64,000 nt of DNA from Zygnema cylindricum (lineage: Eukaryota; Streptophyta; Zygnematophyceae; Zygnematales; Zygnemataceae): positions 43,084 to 107,083 of the forward strand of contig JBBHKE010001120.1 in the NCBI GenBank assembly GCA_037447655.1, read 5' to 3'. This document shows positions 33,051 to 45,332 of this stretch, piece after piece. The notes under the pieces are model-generated. The model saw only the letters and a list, made by a program, of their open reading frames with translations. It did not search any database and was not told the DNA's origin. Each line of letters opens with the position of its first letter. Position 1 is the stretch's first letter. Position numbers and translations under genes: made by a program.

Positions 33051-33772
33051 TTCATCGCCTCTCTATAAGTCTGAGGTTCATCCGGATGAGAGAGTTTTGT
33101 TACCTTGTCATTAACCTTTTTTCTTGCAACTTTTTGCTACTTTTGTTCCTACCTCAAAATCTGTGGTCGGAATAGATGGTTCTCGTGGGTTCTTTCAAAC
33201 AATCTCGGCTTCTCCCCTGACCCTTGATTTCGAAACAAGTTCCACCACGCTTCTGCTTTGGGTAGAGTTGTCACTGGAGTTTCCGCGGTCGAGTCCTTCT
33301 CTGTCTGATTTGTACCTGCATGAATGTCATCTTCTCTTAAACTTGGATAGTTAGGAAGCTCAAAGTCATCGAATTTTTTTGACTCAAATCTGATTTTAAC
33401 GGACTTTGTATATTTGAAGGTATCCAAAAACTTTCCTTCATCCATAACTACTAGATGCTTTATAAAGATTATATCTTCTCTTTTTAGATCATAAACTCAG
33501 TATTCTTTTGCATCCTCGTCATGTCTTAATAAGTACCCCAGTTTTCCTTTAAGATCTAGCTTCCAATTAGACCGATCTGTATCTAGATTGAACACTTGAC
33601 TAACGAAAACCTTTAAGTGAGATATGTCTGGTTTTCGGCCAGTTCATCTCTCATAAGGTGTTTGGCCTTTTACCACTGAAATAACAATTCTATTTTTGAG
33701 GTAAGTAGCACAGTTCACTGCTTCGATCCAAAACCTTTTTCCTATCTTCTTGTCCGACAACATACTTCTCAA
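33051..33772 (-). pseudogene. Family A integrase C-terminal part
   Basis: Minus strand: MDEGKFLDTFKYTKSVKIRFES and an acidic, low-complexity linker (33149-33445), with the GYD/LKG block near 33500-33560 and the core end near 33740. It contains stops. It is cut at about 33772 by an oppositely oriented family A LTR. Confidence 0.8.
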
Positions 33773-34533
33773 TGATATTTGTGCATTCTCTAGGTCTGTA
33801 TTAGGATAGAAAATGGCAGAGGCAGTCTGCCTCTAACTCCCCTCTCCAAGCCCCCACACTTGTTGTTGTCATTGAAGGTTGGATAGGGAGATAGAGCCAT
33901 GGCAACCTAGGCCCTCTAGTGAAAACATGGGGTAAATTAGGTAGATTTACCAAAAAATTGCTTGACAAACCCGGGAATTAATCCTGGTCCCAATCGTTCG
34001 TCAAGACACCCATAACAATCAGTTTTGTCCGTCAAGTCTATGACTAGTGTTAATGTATATAGGGTTTTGATAGTCATTTAAACAGTTACAAGTAGAGATT
34101 TCCATTTAGCTGGATTATATGTTTATTGGGCATAGAAATAGTTGTACTTTAAGTACCGGACGAAACAAATATTACCGACATTTGTTTCGACTGTCCGTAT
34201 TAAATAACGATATAAATCGGACGGCCGTGGTTAGCGCCGTCTTTGCGAAAAGGAAAATTTGGCTGTTTGCGGACGTCGCCACTCCGGATGACACGTGGCA
34301 AAATCATACGGGTTTACGGAATCTCCGAAACGGAAGACAACAAATTTGGATGTGACAAATGTCGCATTATGGCTTTGTCGTACAATGTCCGTACAGAAAG
34401 TACTCCATCACTACTCCAACACCTGTACTTTTTTGTACGGTACAGTCTTGTGATTAGTTAGTATTTCAATACTACGAGGTTCACAGAGGGGATTAGGAGT
34501 TAGAATATTTGGGGTATTATTACCAAGTAGCCG
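33773..34533 (+). repeat. Family A LTR, 3' part missing
   Basis: It starts TGATATTTGTG and includes the hairpin block (33815-33905), inverted tRNA-like module (33955-34050), ACACGTGGC (34290-34300), and the GTACTTT..TGTACTTTT region. It stops just past TTAGAATATTTGGGG, short of TATA and the LTR end. Right of it, family A protease/gag appears without the intervening integrase, so a deletion accompanied or followed the insertion. Confidence 0.8.
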
Positions 34534-35179
34534 CATGTGCATAAAGGCACTTGAATCTACAATCTAGTCTGCTTCATCTTTGAATCCACCGAAAGCACAT
34601 TTATGCTTTCGTGGAATTTCGACCTCGTTTTTCGCCTCCAACTCCTCATCCAATAAAAGCTCATCGTCTTTAGATTTTGCCTCATGTACCTGTGTCACAA
34701 GGGACTTTTTCTTTCCTCTCCAAGGTCCAGCGGTCTGCCCCTCTTTTAACCGAAGATCTATTAGCTTAGTACACTCTGCCATATAGTGTCCTAGTTTTTT
34801 GCAAAAGTGACACAACCCCATTGAGACCCTAGGTCCGGATTCATCGGACTGAGTTTGCTATCCTCTTTTTCCATAGTTTCCTATTGATTTTTTGGGATCC
34901 TTACTCCTCCAATCAGTTCTTGTTGCCAAAGCTTGTCCACTCTTCCCTCCCTTTCGAATCTCAATTGTATTCTCTCACACGAGAATCATTCCTACAACAT
35001 AATTCTAGATCCACCAGGAGTCCGGCAAGTCTTGCACACGGTTGATTATGTTTTCATAGTCATTGGGTAACTTCATAAGCAGACAATTAACCTCATCTTT
35101 TCTGTTTCTACTTGACCAACACTCTCTAGTTCCATAAAAATGGTTGCAAGCTCATTACAAAAATCTAGCATTTTCCCCC

Positions 35180-35221
<42 letters not shown>

Positions 35222-35386
35222 CATCTATCTTTTATCAGCCAATTGCTATTGCTAAATAGTACCACTCCAGTACATCTCTATAAAGGCAATCCACAAATCC
35301 GATGCACTTTCCACCTGCAAATGAGGTGATGCAAGTCTTTGAGTAAGATGGCGAAGAATGAAGAGTTTTGCCGCCATATTGAAATT
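34534..35386 (-). pseudogene. Family A copia gag-protease fragment
   Basis: Minus strand: a protease remnant at 34534-34590, then the pre-protease block ending KHKCAFGGFKDEAD, and the zinc knuckle CHFCKKLGHYMAEC near 34770-34815. The Gag C-terminal half follows up to 35386 (RQ-rich RTDWRSKDPKKSIGNYGK-like block, DDYENIINRVQDLPD). It is interrupted by a TA-rich microsatellite at 35178-35225 that replaces a short coding stretch. Confidence 0.8.
35178..35225. repeat. TA dinucleotide microsatellite
   Basis: A run of about 20 TA units with occasional C interruptions (TATATATACATATATA), inside the Gag coding region of a dead family A copy. Confidence 0.95.
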
Positions 35387-35431
35387 AGCTTAGGGGAAGG
35401 CAAATGTTTCGTCATCATATATGCTACCATC

Positions 35432-36169
35432 TGTTGTTTTTAGAAAGCTTTAGTCCTCTTTATGCCTCAGCTGTGAGAGAGAGTTGTTCAGGACTTAAGC
35501 TATTTTTGGTTGAGTTCGGTTCAGTACTTACCGAAATTAGTGTGACAGTGAAGTTGGGAGTTCACGGTTCATTCACACTTGGGACACGTGTCGTCACTTG
35601 GGAGAATGCGTGAGTATGTCCTCCGTGGACGTATGGAAATTCGGCAGGACCACTGGACTTCGTAAAGTCAATTCTACGGTGCCAAATCCTCTAATCGGAC
35701 CGCTGACAGCCGCCGCCAACAAATAGTGACGAGGCGTGACTAGATCATTATCACTTTACGTTGTCTTAACTTCGGTGTAAATATTTGTGATAGAATGTTA
35801 GATGTACGGCTGGAATGCCTCCGTACAGCTTAGTGTAGTTTCGGTGTATAAAAGTAGGACTTAGCGAATTTGATTTTTAGGAACAAATGATATGAAAACT
35901 GTACACTCAGTTTTATGTAATTTCATTTCTACATATCTCACATATTTGTGAGCGGAATTGATTGAAATTTTGTCTGTGTGTTCCTTTGTATGTTAGCTAC
36001 ATTGTGGCAAATTTTAAGGACGTTTGAAGCGTTTTTCTGAAAGTTATAGTCTGTCAAAGTTTCTGTTCAGCCATCGGTATTTGTGGAAGCTTCCTCTCTT
36101 GATTTGTTCTACGATGACTACTGCTGCATCTTCTTCATCTTCAGTGCCAGTAATTGTGTCAGAACAACA
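35432..36169 (+). mobile_element. Family B solo LTR with perfect CCATC duplication (738 bp)
   Basis: It starts TGTTGTTTTTAGAAAGC, ends CAGAACAACA, and is flanked by CCATC at 35427-35431 and 36170-36174. It has TATAAAAGTAGGACTTAG near 35847. Near its end an in-LTR ATG at 36114 reads MTTAASSSSSVPVIVSEQ, matching the gag start of family B. It interrupts family A RNase H. Confidence 0.9.
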
Positions 36170-36551
36170 CCATCTAGCTATTTGGTCTATACTCTAAACT
36201 GATTATTTTCTCTTCTACATTCTCTCTTACAAAGTTGAGTCTAATGTCCATGTGTTTGGCTTTAAAATGATGTTTAGGATTGGTAGAAATAGCAATTTCT
36301 GCCTTATTATCACAAAAACAATTATGCACACCACTTTTAAGGTGACCAACCTCACCAAGCAAAGACTTGACCCACATCAATTCTTTTACAGCACAACAAG
36401 AGGCCATATACTCAGCATCCATGATGGACTGAGCAATAACCTTTTGTTGTTTGCTACTCAAGCAACAAGCCCCATCACCCACATATAATACATATCTAGA
36501 AGTACATCTCCTCATCGGAGCATCACCATAACTGGCATCACTCCAAGTAGT

Positions 36552-36747
36552 GATGTCACTATTCTCCCCATTGAAATGCAACCATAGATACCTAATTCCT
36601 ATCAAATATCTAAGGACTTATTTAGCTGCCTCCTAATCTCTCTTAGTGGGATGTCACTATTCTCCCCATCCAAATGCAACCATAGATACCTAGTTCCTAT
36701 CAAATATCTAAGGACTCTTTTAGCTGCCTCCTAATCTCTCTTAGTGG
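36552..36747. repeat. Tandem duplication of 98 bp
   Basis: Two nearly identical 98-bp units (starts 36552 and 36650, each beginning GATGTCACTATTCTCC) inside RNase H of the family A copy. Not a multiple of three, so it breaks the frame. Confidence 0.92.
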
Positions 36748-37639
36748 GAGCATTTAGACTTCTACTCGGCACTCCTACAGCGGCAGCTAAATCAGGCCGG
36801 GTAAAATTCATAAAATATATTAGGCTTCCCACTACTTGCCTATAAGGAATAGTCTGCATGAACTTCTATTCTTCTAGACCTACACTCCCCTCACTTCCCT
36901 TCTTTAATTCCATTGGAGTTATACAAGTATTAGCCTTATCTTTTTGTAACTTTTCCAACATGTTCCTCATTGCTTCTTTTTGAGTTAGTCTTATTATATT
37001 TCTTTCTCAACCTCTTTCTACTTGAATTCCCAAAATATATCTTGCCTCCCCCAAATTCTTCATCTCAAATCATCTTTTATGATCCGTTTTTAGTTTATTA
37101 ATTTTTTCATTGATTTACTTAGAACAAGCAAATCATCAAAATAAATTGCAATAAAAATAACACCTTCCTCATCATCAAAAACATAGATTGAGTGATGTGA
37201 GCTGATTGGGATATATCCTTGACCGGTAAAAAACTCATCTAGTTTCTTATTCCACACTCGGGGCGCTTGTTTCAAATCATAAAGAGATTTAATTAGTCGG
37301 CATACCTTATTCTCCTCTCCTTGCTCCACAAATTCTTCGGGTTGCCGCATAAAGATCTCCTCTACCAATTCTCCATGCAAAAAGGTTGTCTTGATGTCCA
37401 TCTGGTGTACCTCCCTTTCTTCCGCTGCTGCTAGACTGAGAAGTATGCGGACTGAGGGAAATCTGACGACCGAAGCAAAGGTTTCCTCGTAGTCAATTCC
37501 CTCTTTCTGTGTATATCCTTTTGCCAGTAACCGGGCCTTGTAGCGCTCAATGGTGATATCTGGGTTCTATTTTAATTTGAACACCCACTAACAACCGATT
37601 GATTTTCGGTTAGGTGGACAATCCACCAACTTCCCCGTA

Positions 37640-38329
37640 GTACTGAAATACGGACCAATCACAAGACTGTACCGTACAAAAAAGCACAGGTGCCGGAGTA
37701 CTTTCTGAACGGACATTGTACGACACAACCATAATGTGATATTTGTCACATCCGAATTTGTTGTCTTCCGTTGCTGAGAATTCGTAAACGCGTATGATGT
37801 TGCCACGAGTCATCCGGAGTGGCGACGTCCGCAAACCGCCAAATTGTCCTTTCCTCGAAGCCGACGTTAACCACGACCGTCTGATTTATATCGTCATTTA
37901 ATACGGATCGTCGAAACAAATGTCCGAACTATTTGTTTCGTCGTGTACTTAAAGTCTAACTGTTTCTATGCCCTATAAACCCGTAATCCAGTTAAACAAA
38001 AATCTCTACTTGTATTTGTTTAAATAACTATCAAACCCTATGTACTTAGCACTAGTCCTAGACCTAACGGACAAAGCTGACGGCTACGTGTGTCTTGATG
38101 GACGGTAGGTACCAAGATCAATTCCTGGGTCCGTCAAGCACTCTTTTGGTAAATCTACCTAATTTACCCCTTGTCTTCTCTAGAGGGCCTAGGCAGCCAT
38201 GGCTTTATCTCTGTATCCAACCTTTTGTGACTACAACAAGTGTGGGGGCTTGGAGAGGGGAGTTAGAGGCAAACTGTCTCTGCTTTTTTCTATCCTAATA
38301 CAAACCTATATAATACACAAATATCAACA
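37640..38329 (-). repeat. Family A LTR, end part missing
   Basis: It starts TGTTGATATTTGTG at 38329 and contains the hairpin block (38190-38285) and tRNA-like module (38040-38135, with GACGG..CCGTC stem). It stops near 37640 before the promoter and LTR end. Left of it is the RT N-terminus of the preceding copy. Confidence 0.82.
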
Positions 38330-40244
38330 CTATCGCTATTTTCTAGTCAATTTTCCTTTTAACCCCCACATAAAAAAAAACAAACATCCCCTCCCCCTTT
38401 TTCTTTTTCTTTTTCCTTTTCTTTTCCTAAAACTTTGAGACAATACCCTCATATTTTAAAGGGTCGATTAGATGAGCTGAAATAAACATTCCATCTTGTT
38501 GATCACACATTTTAGTAAGCATCCCACTTTTTATAAATCCGAGAAAATATTTTATCCACCTCATATCTTTTCCATCCACACAAAATCAAATTTCCCTCTT
38601 GCAATTCCAACAGCTAGCCCCATCTTCAATCTGCAACTGACACCCAGATACTAACCTTTTTACAGACTCACCTTCATAGACGGCATCACTCCCATTAGTG
38701 ATGTCAAATCCATTACCCCCCAAATTTATCCTTAAATCAAGAATCCCCACTAAGTCCCTCATAAAATCTACAACTTCCGTCCTCATATTTTTATCCATGA
38801 TACTCACCCCATTTTTTGAACTTTCCTCACTCTCTCCATTGGAATTCCTTCCACTATCACTTTTTGACTTTATTACCAATAAAAATTTATCCTCCCTTAA
38901 ACCTTTTATTAAATATTTCTCTTCTCCCCTATCCTTTAAAACCCCCTCTAGTTTTACTTCTCCCATTTCCTCGGAATCCGTTGTAGTCTCCATATCCGAC
39001 CAGTTTTCTGTTTCCAACATATCTATAAATTTATCCTCATTTTTTCTAACTACCTCAAGTACCTCCTTTCCCTTTACTTCCCTTATACCTCCAAAAGCAC
39101 ACTGTTGCTTTCGTGGAATTTCTGTTTGCTTTTCTCTCTTCTCCATTCTTCTCCATTCTACTGATGTGAAGAAGCTCCAAGATTTCTTCATCCTCTCTCT
39201 CCTCTTCCCCTTCTTCCTCCTCATTCATATAACAACTTCTAAGTTTTTCCAAACAAGGACACTCCTCCATAAAGTGATCCGGTTTCCTACAAGCGAAGCA
39301 AACCCCTTTTTTCAAAGCTCCCCTTTCTTTTCCTCTCCCTCTCTTTCCACCAAAGTTCCGATAAGGTTTACCTTTATCTTTCTTCCTCTCATCACGCTTC
39401 CGCTCGTCACCGCAATTCCTCACATCACGCTTCCGCCAGTCACCACCAGCTGTAAATGCATTCACCATGTCACTTCCCCGACGAAGCTCGAAAGTACTTT
39501 CCCTCATAATAATTATCCCCATGGTAATGCTCCAAGTCCATGAGGAGCCATCCATTCCCTGCATACGGTAAATGATATCTTCGTACTCATCTAGGAGTTT
39601 TATGATTAGTGTATTTATCTCTCTCTCCTCGGATTCTACATATCTCGCTCTAGCAAGCTAAACATATAACGCAGCAATATCATTGCAAAACTCTATCATG
39701 CTAGCGCCTTTATAAATATAGGCCTCGATTTCCTGTTTTACTAAGAGCTACCTCTGTATAGTCTCACTCTTATAAATGTGAATTAGTGTTTCCCATATTT
39801 ACTAAAGCTTGGTTAGATTTACAAGAGTGATAGCTATAGACTTAGACACATATCAAAGTATGAGATGTTTCGCTATAGTGTTTTTATATTCCCAATTTTT
39901 TTTGTCATTTTCTTCAGTTTTTTGTTCAGTTATAATCCCCAGAAGTCGAACCGTAGCCGAGAGCCTAGCTCCCCTCACCATCAGTGTCCCTTTATCCATC
40001 TCCCATTTTCCCCCTTCCATGGTAATGATTTTCCTTTCACCTTACGTTGCATCCCTACTCCGATTGGATTTCAGGAAAGCCCTAGATGATTCTCTATAGA
40101 GAGTTCCTCCAAAGACCGGTGGCGGGCACCTAACTTGTCCCGAAACAATTCCCCATAAGCGCTTTTTGAAAAGCAATCCCTCCATCGTGAATTCCCAATA
40201 AGTGAAGTTTATTCCATCAAACATAGGCACCCTAGATGGTGGGA
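38330..40244 (-). pseudogene. Internally deleted family A-like element: gag fused to RNase H
   Basis: Minus strand: Gag N-terminus (VPMFDGINFTYWEFTMEG near 40150-40230) and a lysine/arginine-rich nucleocapsid with knuckle CFACRKPDHFMEEC (39255-39300). A 212-codon frame (39224-38586) then starts in gag (IPRKQQCAFGGIRE) and ends in RNase H (LRINLGGNGFDITNGSDAVYEG, GASCWNCKREI). The protease motif, integrase and nearly all RT are absent. A pyrimidine-rich tract (38388-38430) lies where a polypurine tract is expected. Acidic, serine-rich sequence fills the fusion. It may be a non-autonomous derivative. Confidence 0.7.
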
Positions 40245-40437
40245 AAGCTGGATCTACTTCTCTGATAAACCTGCTTCCCCAAACTCAAGAGGAATGGCTG
40301 AACTAGATGGACGCCTCACTTGTCCACTTACTATCCCCCAAAACCTCTTTTCTTATAGAGCCCATGTCATCATAATTTCCCAATATATGAAGTATGCTCT
40401 ATTAAATAAAGGTACCCTAGAAGGTGGGCCCATAACT
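40245..40437 (-). pseudogene. Family A gag N-terminal fragment and primer site
   Basis: Minus strand: FIYWEIMMTWALYKKRFWGIVSGQV, then truncated at about 40245 against the deletion derivative. The primer site at 40423-40437 reads AGTTATGGGCCCACC, one base from the consensus, and is in frame with VMGPPSRVP. Gag starts in the adjacent LTR. Confidence 0.8.
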
Positions 40438-41478
40438 TGTAACTCTGAGACTTCTATTGGCCTTAAGAGTAGGCAACTCACTAAAAGCCCCAAGAATAAC
40501 CTTGACCCCTTTGAGTTTCCAAAAAAAAAATTGTCACCTTCACAGATAAAAATTCTGACCATCTTCACTTTTGTGAAGACAAGACTCCTTAGAGTAGATA
40601 GCAAGAAGATTCTCTGAATTTGCTCACCTGAGCAGTAAGTTATGAGTGGTGAAAAATGACCTTTTGTGTAGAAGCTCATTAAGAGAGAGGTGACAAACTA
40701 CTTTATTTTCTAAGTCCTATCTTTCTCTATAAAACTCTATCTAATGACGTAGGGCAACAATCACAATATTGTGTCGTACAGAAAAGTACAGGTGCCGGTG
40801 TATTTTCTCTACGACAATCGTACGACATGGCCAAAATGTCGACGCATGCCATCTTTGGATTTGTTCCCGCAATCTCCCGAGTTGCCGCAATCCAATGTTG
40901 TCTCGCTACGTGTCACTTGACGTGGTGATGACCTTAAACGCAAAAAGTACCTATTTCGCGATTGTCGCGCCTATCGTGGTCGTCTGATTAAAACCGACAA
41001 TAATTCTAGCCGTTGAAAATAGACGAGAAGTATTTGTTTTGCGGTCGAAACAAATGGGCGGTATCTGTTTTCATACAATACATAAATCCGTATTGTACTC
41101 GAATCGTTTCTATATACAAGGAATTTATTCGAAATTTAAATAAATTAGGCCATATGTTAACATTTTTATAATTATCAAACCCTATATCACTTAGAAACGG
41201 TCCTAGACTAATATGATAAAGCTTCCGACTAACGACAACTTTGACGGATGACAAGTACCAAGATCGAACCCTGCGTCCGTCAAATACCTTTTAGTAAATC
41301 TACCAAAGTAGTGTCTGTCTCCTTCTCTATAGAATAGGCAGCCATGGCTCTAGCTCCCTCTCCACCTTTCAGCGACTATGACAAGTGTGGGAGCTGAAGA
41401 GAGGAGTAAGAGGCAGACTGCCTTTGCTTTTATTTGGCATTTTATCTTTTACAAAACCTAAAAAATACATAAATAACC
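40438..41478 (-). repeat. Family A 5' LTR (about 1.04 kb)
   Basis: It ends TACA at 40438 beside the primer site. It contains GTACGACA/GTACAG promoter-proximal repeats (40750-40830), the tRNA-like module (41200-41285) and the hairpin block with CCATGG (41335-41430). The start is slightly truncated, because GGTTATTTATG joins RT sequence at about 41478. Confidence 0.8.
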
Positions 41479-42294
41479 TTTGGTTTCTACACGGAGGACA
41501 GTTCGCTAGCTCCCAAGTATTTGATTCCATGATGGAGGTCATCTCATCATTTATGGCTCTAACCCATCTGTCTTTCTCCGGACTGTTCACTGCCTCAGAG
41601 TATGACTGAGGCTCATCAAGGTGATATAGCTTAGTAAACTTATAAGCAACATGTTTTTCTTGTATCTTTTTGCTGCTCCTTCTCCCTCCCTCAAACTCCG
41701 AAGCTGGAATGGAGAGAAGTCTTACATTTCTCCTTACTGTCTCATCGACTCCCCTATCTATGGAAAACGGTTACGGTTCCTCCTTTTCTGTCTCCTTGAA
41801 GTCCATAATATTATGTGGGGTTTCTGGTAGATCTCATGTAACTTAGATCTCCCCTTTATCTGCAATCATTGTTTCACTCATGTCCCTCTCGGGAAAACAA
41901 AGTTATCCTCACTTTCGGACTTAAAACCGGTTCCTATCTTCTTGGTATATTTGAAGGGGTCAAATGACTTCCATTCATCCATGACAACTAGGTGTTTGAC
42001 CAGAATGAAATCTTGTTTTGCTAAGTCATAAACTCTATATCCCTTGACATCCTTATCATATCCTACAAAGTATCTAGGTTTTCCCTTAGCATATAGTTTC
42101 CTGTTTTTCCTATCCGTATCAAGACTGTAAACTTGGCTACCGAATACTTTAAGGTGAGAGATATTCGGATTTCTTCCAACCCATCTCTCATAAGGTGTCA
42201 TTCCTTTTACGGCTGAGGTAAGGATTCTATTCTTTAGATAGTTGGTACACGTCTTGGCTTATGCCCAAAACCTTTTTCATATTTTCTTGTCGGT
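41479..42294 (-). pseudogene. Family A RT N-terminus and integrase C-terminus
   Basis: Minus strand: MNSPEKDRWVRAINDEMTS and MESNTWELANCPP (41490-41590), the acidic linker, then the integrase C-terminal block 41878-42201 (MTPYERWVGRNPNISHLKV, GYDKDVKGYRVYDLAKQDF). It continues across the solo LTR at 42295-43273 into the integrase core. Confidence 0.84.
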
Positions 42295-43273
42295 TGTTTT
42301 TTTTGGAAAGCTTTATGCCTCAGCAAATTTATAGGACGGCGGAAAAATAGATCTATAGGGACACGCGTCGCCACTTGAAGCACAGTGCATATTTTTGAAA
42401 GGTATTGACACCAGCATTAGAACAACGCAGTTGCGACGCAGATAGAACAAGCGCAGCTGCGGTTATTTTTGATATGGTCTGTACGGACGAACGCAGCCTG
42501 CGGCGCAACAGGACAAACGCAACTGTCGATATTTTGGTATAAGACAACGTGGTTGCTTTGCAACAAGACAAACACAACTGCAGTGGTTTTTGGTATGGGA
42601 GAGCGTAGCTGCTACGAAGCTGTAGATATTTGAATGTGATCAAGAATTGGACTGCATTGCTACGATTGATATGAATAAAGTCAACGGACGAGAATAATTA
42701 AGTGACTCGCTAACAGATGTTATGCAACAACGAGATGGACGTACCTAGACAATTGTCACTAAGCCAAGCAACAAGTATTTGATCAAATCACCTGTATAGG
42801 ATCCTCAGTAATATTAATTGTACAGTGATAGATTAGTTTTAGCGTGATTAGGAGCACTTAGACCTTAGTGGCAGTTTAGTTCTTTTAGACGTATCTTTTA
42901 CGAACACTTGTATCGGCGCTACAACAATATGTAGTAGGACAATTGAGTGAAGAGTATAAGTTTTAGGACATAGAACATTTTTTGTATCCAGTCTTCTAGA
43001 CTGTGTAATCTTTAAACTGTTTTGGGGAAACTTCTGAGTTGCATATCTTGGTGCATGTTGGATCAATTGAGTTGAAACTTTGGGAGTTACCACTCTTTGT
43101 GATATTATATACTGTGGTATAGTTTGAAGCCGTTTGTTTTATTGTGTCAGAATTGGTGAGTTGTAGAAAACAACTGTTTGATATGATTCTTGATAAGCTT
43201 CTCTGAGTGAGATTATGTCTACTTCCACTACTACTGCTGACGCTCCACCTGCTCTGGTGGTCGTGGAACAACA
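42295..43273 (+). mobile_element. Family B solo LTR with GCAGCTGCG-rich tract (979 bp)
   Basis: It starts TGTTTTTTTTGG, ends GGAACAACA, and is flanked by TCGGT (42290-42294) and TCGGC (43274-43278). A GCAGCTGCG-type imperfect repeat lies at 42418-42620, TATAAGTTTTAGGACATAG near 42955, and the in-LTR gag start MSTSTTTADAPPALVVVEQ at 43215. It splits a family A integrase. Confidence 0.87.
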
Positions 43274-44150
43274 TCGGCTATCATACTGCATACACTATCT
43301 CCTAGTGTCTGGTTCAACCTCTTAGCTACCCCATTTTGTTCTCGATTATACGGTTCAGTTTTGTAATGTTGAACTCTCTCATCCCTCAAGTATTCCTCAA
43401 ACTGGATAGAGGTATACTCTACCCCATTATCACTCCTTGTTCTCTTAATGGGGGTTTCGTGCAACTTCTCACTCCAAACTTTATATTCTTTGAAGTAAAC
43501 TGGTGTTTCACACTTTGTTTTTTGAAAGTAGACTTTAGAGTATCTGGACCAGTCATTAGTTAATGTCAGTATAAACCTTTTCCCTCCAACGAAAGGTACT
43601 TTTGCTGGTCCCCAGATATTTGTGTGTACTAGATCTAGTACTTTCTCACCCCTATATGTGGCGGCTTTGGGAAAAGGAAGTCTGTGAGCTTTACCTTAGG
43701 CACATCCACTACAGTCATCCACCATTTCGTTATCCTCAAACTGAATGTGTTATACCACACCAAGCTTCTTCATTTCCCTCAAGTTAGAAAAATGCACATG
43801 CCCCAACCGCTTATGCCAAATCATCAACTTTGGGACACCAACATAATAAGCATTATTCTTTTCATTACTCAGGTTAAGCCTAAACATTCCTTGGCTACCC
43901 TTATTTGCCATGAAGTAGACTTCATCCCCAAATATAACTATAAAGACTCCCTTTCTAGTGAAGGTATCAAATTCTTTCTCATCTAATGCAGACGTAGAGA
44001 GAAAAATTTTACTTAGTTAAGGAATATATTGTACATTTGAGAAGGTGAGTATAGAAGTCTTACCCTCTACTAAGACTTTCAGAACTACCGATCCCACTAG
44101 ATTTGTAGTAACCACTCTCCCATCCCCATACTCTATCTCTACAGTAGGGT
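43274..44150 (-). pseudogene. Family A copia integrase
   Basis: Minus strand: LHETPIKRTRSDNGVEYTS, NREQNGVAKRLNQTLGDS (43280-43460), the core around 43480-43620, and the zinc domain (GKAHRLPFPKAATY and WHKRLGHVHF near 43650-43830). The conserved DNGGEY reads DNGVEY. Single-base indels break it into at least three frames. Confidence 0.84.
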
Positions 44151-45332
44151 TCTTTCTTAGCTTAGTAAAGATGTGCCTATCAAGACACATATGCATGGAT
44201 GCACCTGAGTCAATGATCTATCCTTCTTGTGGAGCTTCCCGATTTGCTCCGACAGCACACTTCTATTTCCGAGGGATCTTCTTCTCCGCGAGATTCTCGT
44301 CAAAAATAAGTTCTTTATCCTCCTCTTCAGAGGACTCATCTTTGGTCTCTCCTTTCACTTTCGTGACCACAAGTGCCTTTTTTTCCCTCCGGAAGAACCT
44401 CCTCCATGTTTCTTTTGCAGCCTCAACTCCGATAGCTTGACACAATCCGCAATGAAGTGTCACGACTTTTTGCAAAAATGACAAAGACCCTTTGGGGGCC
44501 TCGGTCCTCCAGACTGATTTCTTTCTCATATGTACGGTTTGTTTCGGTCCATTCTCCACCTGTCTGCTTTGGCAGGTATAGCTTGAATGCTCTTTCCTCC
44601 TCTCATCCTTTTAATCGTGTTTTCCTACACAAATATCATTCGAACCACTGTATTCCACTTCCATGAACTATCAGTAATTTTTTGTACTCGATACACTTGT
44701 TCTCATACTCGTTGGGTAACTTCATGATGAGAGTATTAACTTTCATCTTTATTGTACCTATCCACCAGGCACTCTCCATGTCTAAATACAAACAAGATAG
44801 ATCATTACAACAGTCTATTATCTTTCCCCCTTTACAAGTATAATTTCCTAACTTTTGCTAGGCCAGAGCTCGAATCTTACCAACTCTATAAATCTCCACA
44901 AAACTCACCCACAGCTCCTAGACCTTGTAAACGTGAAGATGGGGGGTTGCCAAAGCTGAGTGAGGTTTCTCGGAATGAAGGTTTTGGCAGCCATGTCGGT
45001 TTCTTCCCACATTTGGGTGTCGTTCTCCGCGTTCTTCACGATCGCCGCTCAGGGTGTCGTGGTAATAGGAGCAATAGATGTAAGAGGTGTCTCCTTTTCT
45101 TTCCATTTTTTGGACACATTGTTGTCCCTATCATCTGCCTCCTCCGTTGCAGCAGATGCTGCTGCAAAAAAACCTTATCGAACCAAACCCTGGTGGAGTT
45201 TTCTAAAGTGGACGTTTTACTCGTCCGCTGACAATACCCTAGTATCGTTTTTTACACAAAGCCCCTGTTATCTTGGCTTCCCAATAAATGAAACTAGATC
45301 CGTTCAAGATGGGCACCCTAGAGGGTGGGCCC
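44151..45332 (-). pseudogene. Family A copia gag-protease
   Basis: Minus strand: protease near 44165-44235 (the W of WI-DSGAS is a stop), the pre-protease block 44263-44400 (KKALVVTKVKGETKDESSEEEDKE split by damage), a knuckle remnant near 44455-44490, and Gag core at 44700-45300. The primer site near 45324 is shortened: GGGCCCAT is kept but the AACC next to the LTR is deleted. Confidence 0.8.

Larger units (their letters stand above)
35387..37639 (-). pseudogene. Family A copia reverse transcriptase-RNase H (split by a solo LTR)
   Basis: Minus strand. The RNase H tail (35387-35431) is separated by a solo LTR from RNase H at 36174-36605 (WLHFNGENSDITTWSDASYGD, CLSSKQQKVIAQS, CDNKAEIAIS). RT at 37090-37620 has MDIKTTFLHGELVEE, LYDLKQAPRVW, and YFDD in place of YVDD. 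The substitution leaves both aspartates. It contains a 98-bp tandem duplication and is cut at 37640 by an LTR. Confidence 0.85.

Noticed and set aside
38698-39543. Plus-strand 281-codon open frame.
   Set aside because: Shadow of the minus-strand gag/RNase H derivative; serine/proline/phenylalanine-rich because the minus strand is purine-rich. No domain.
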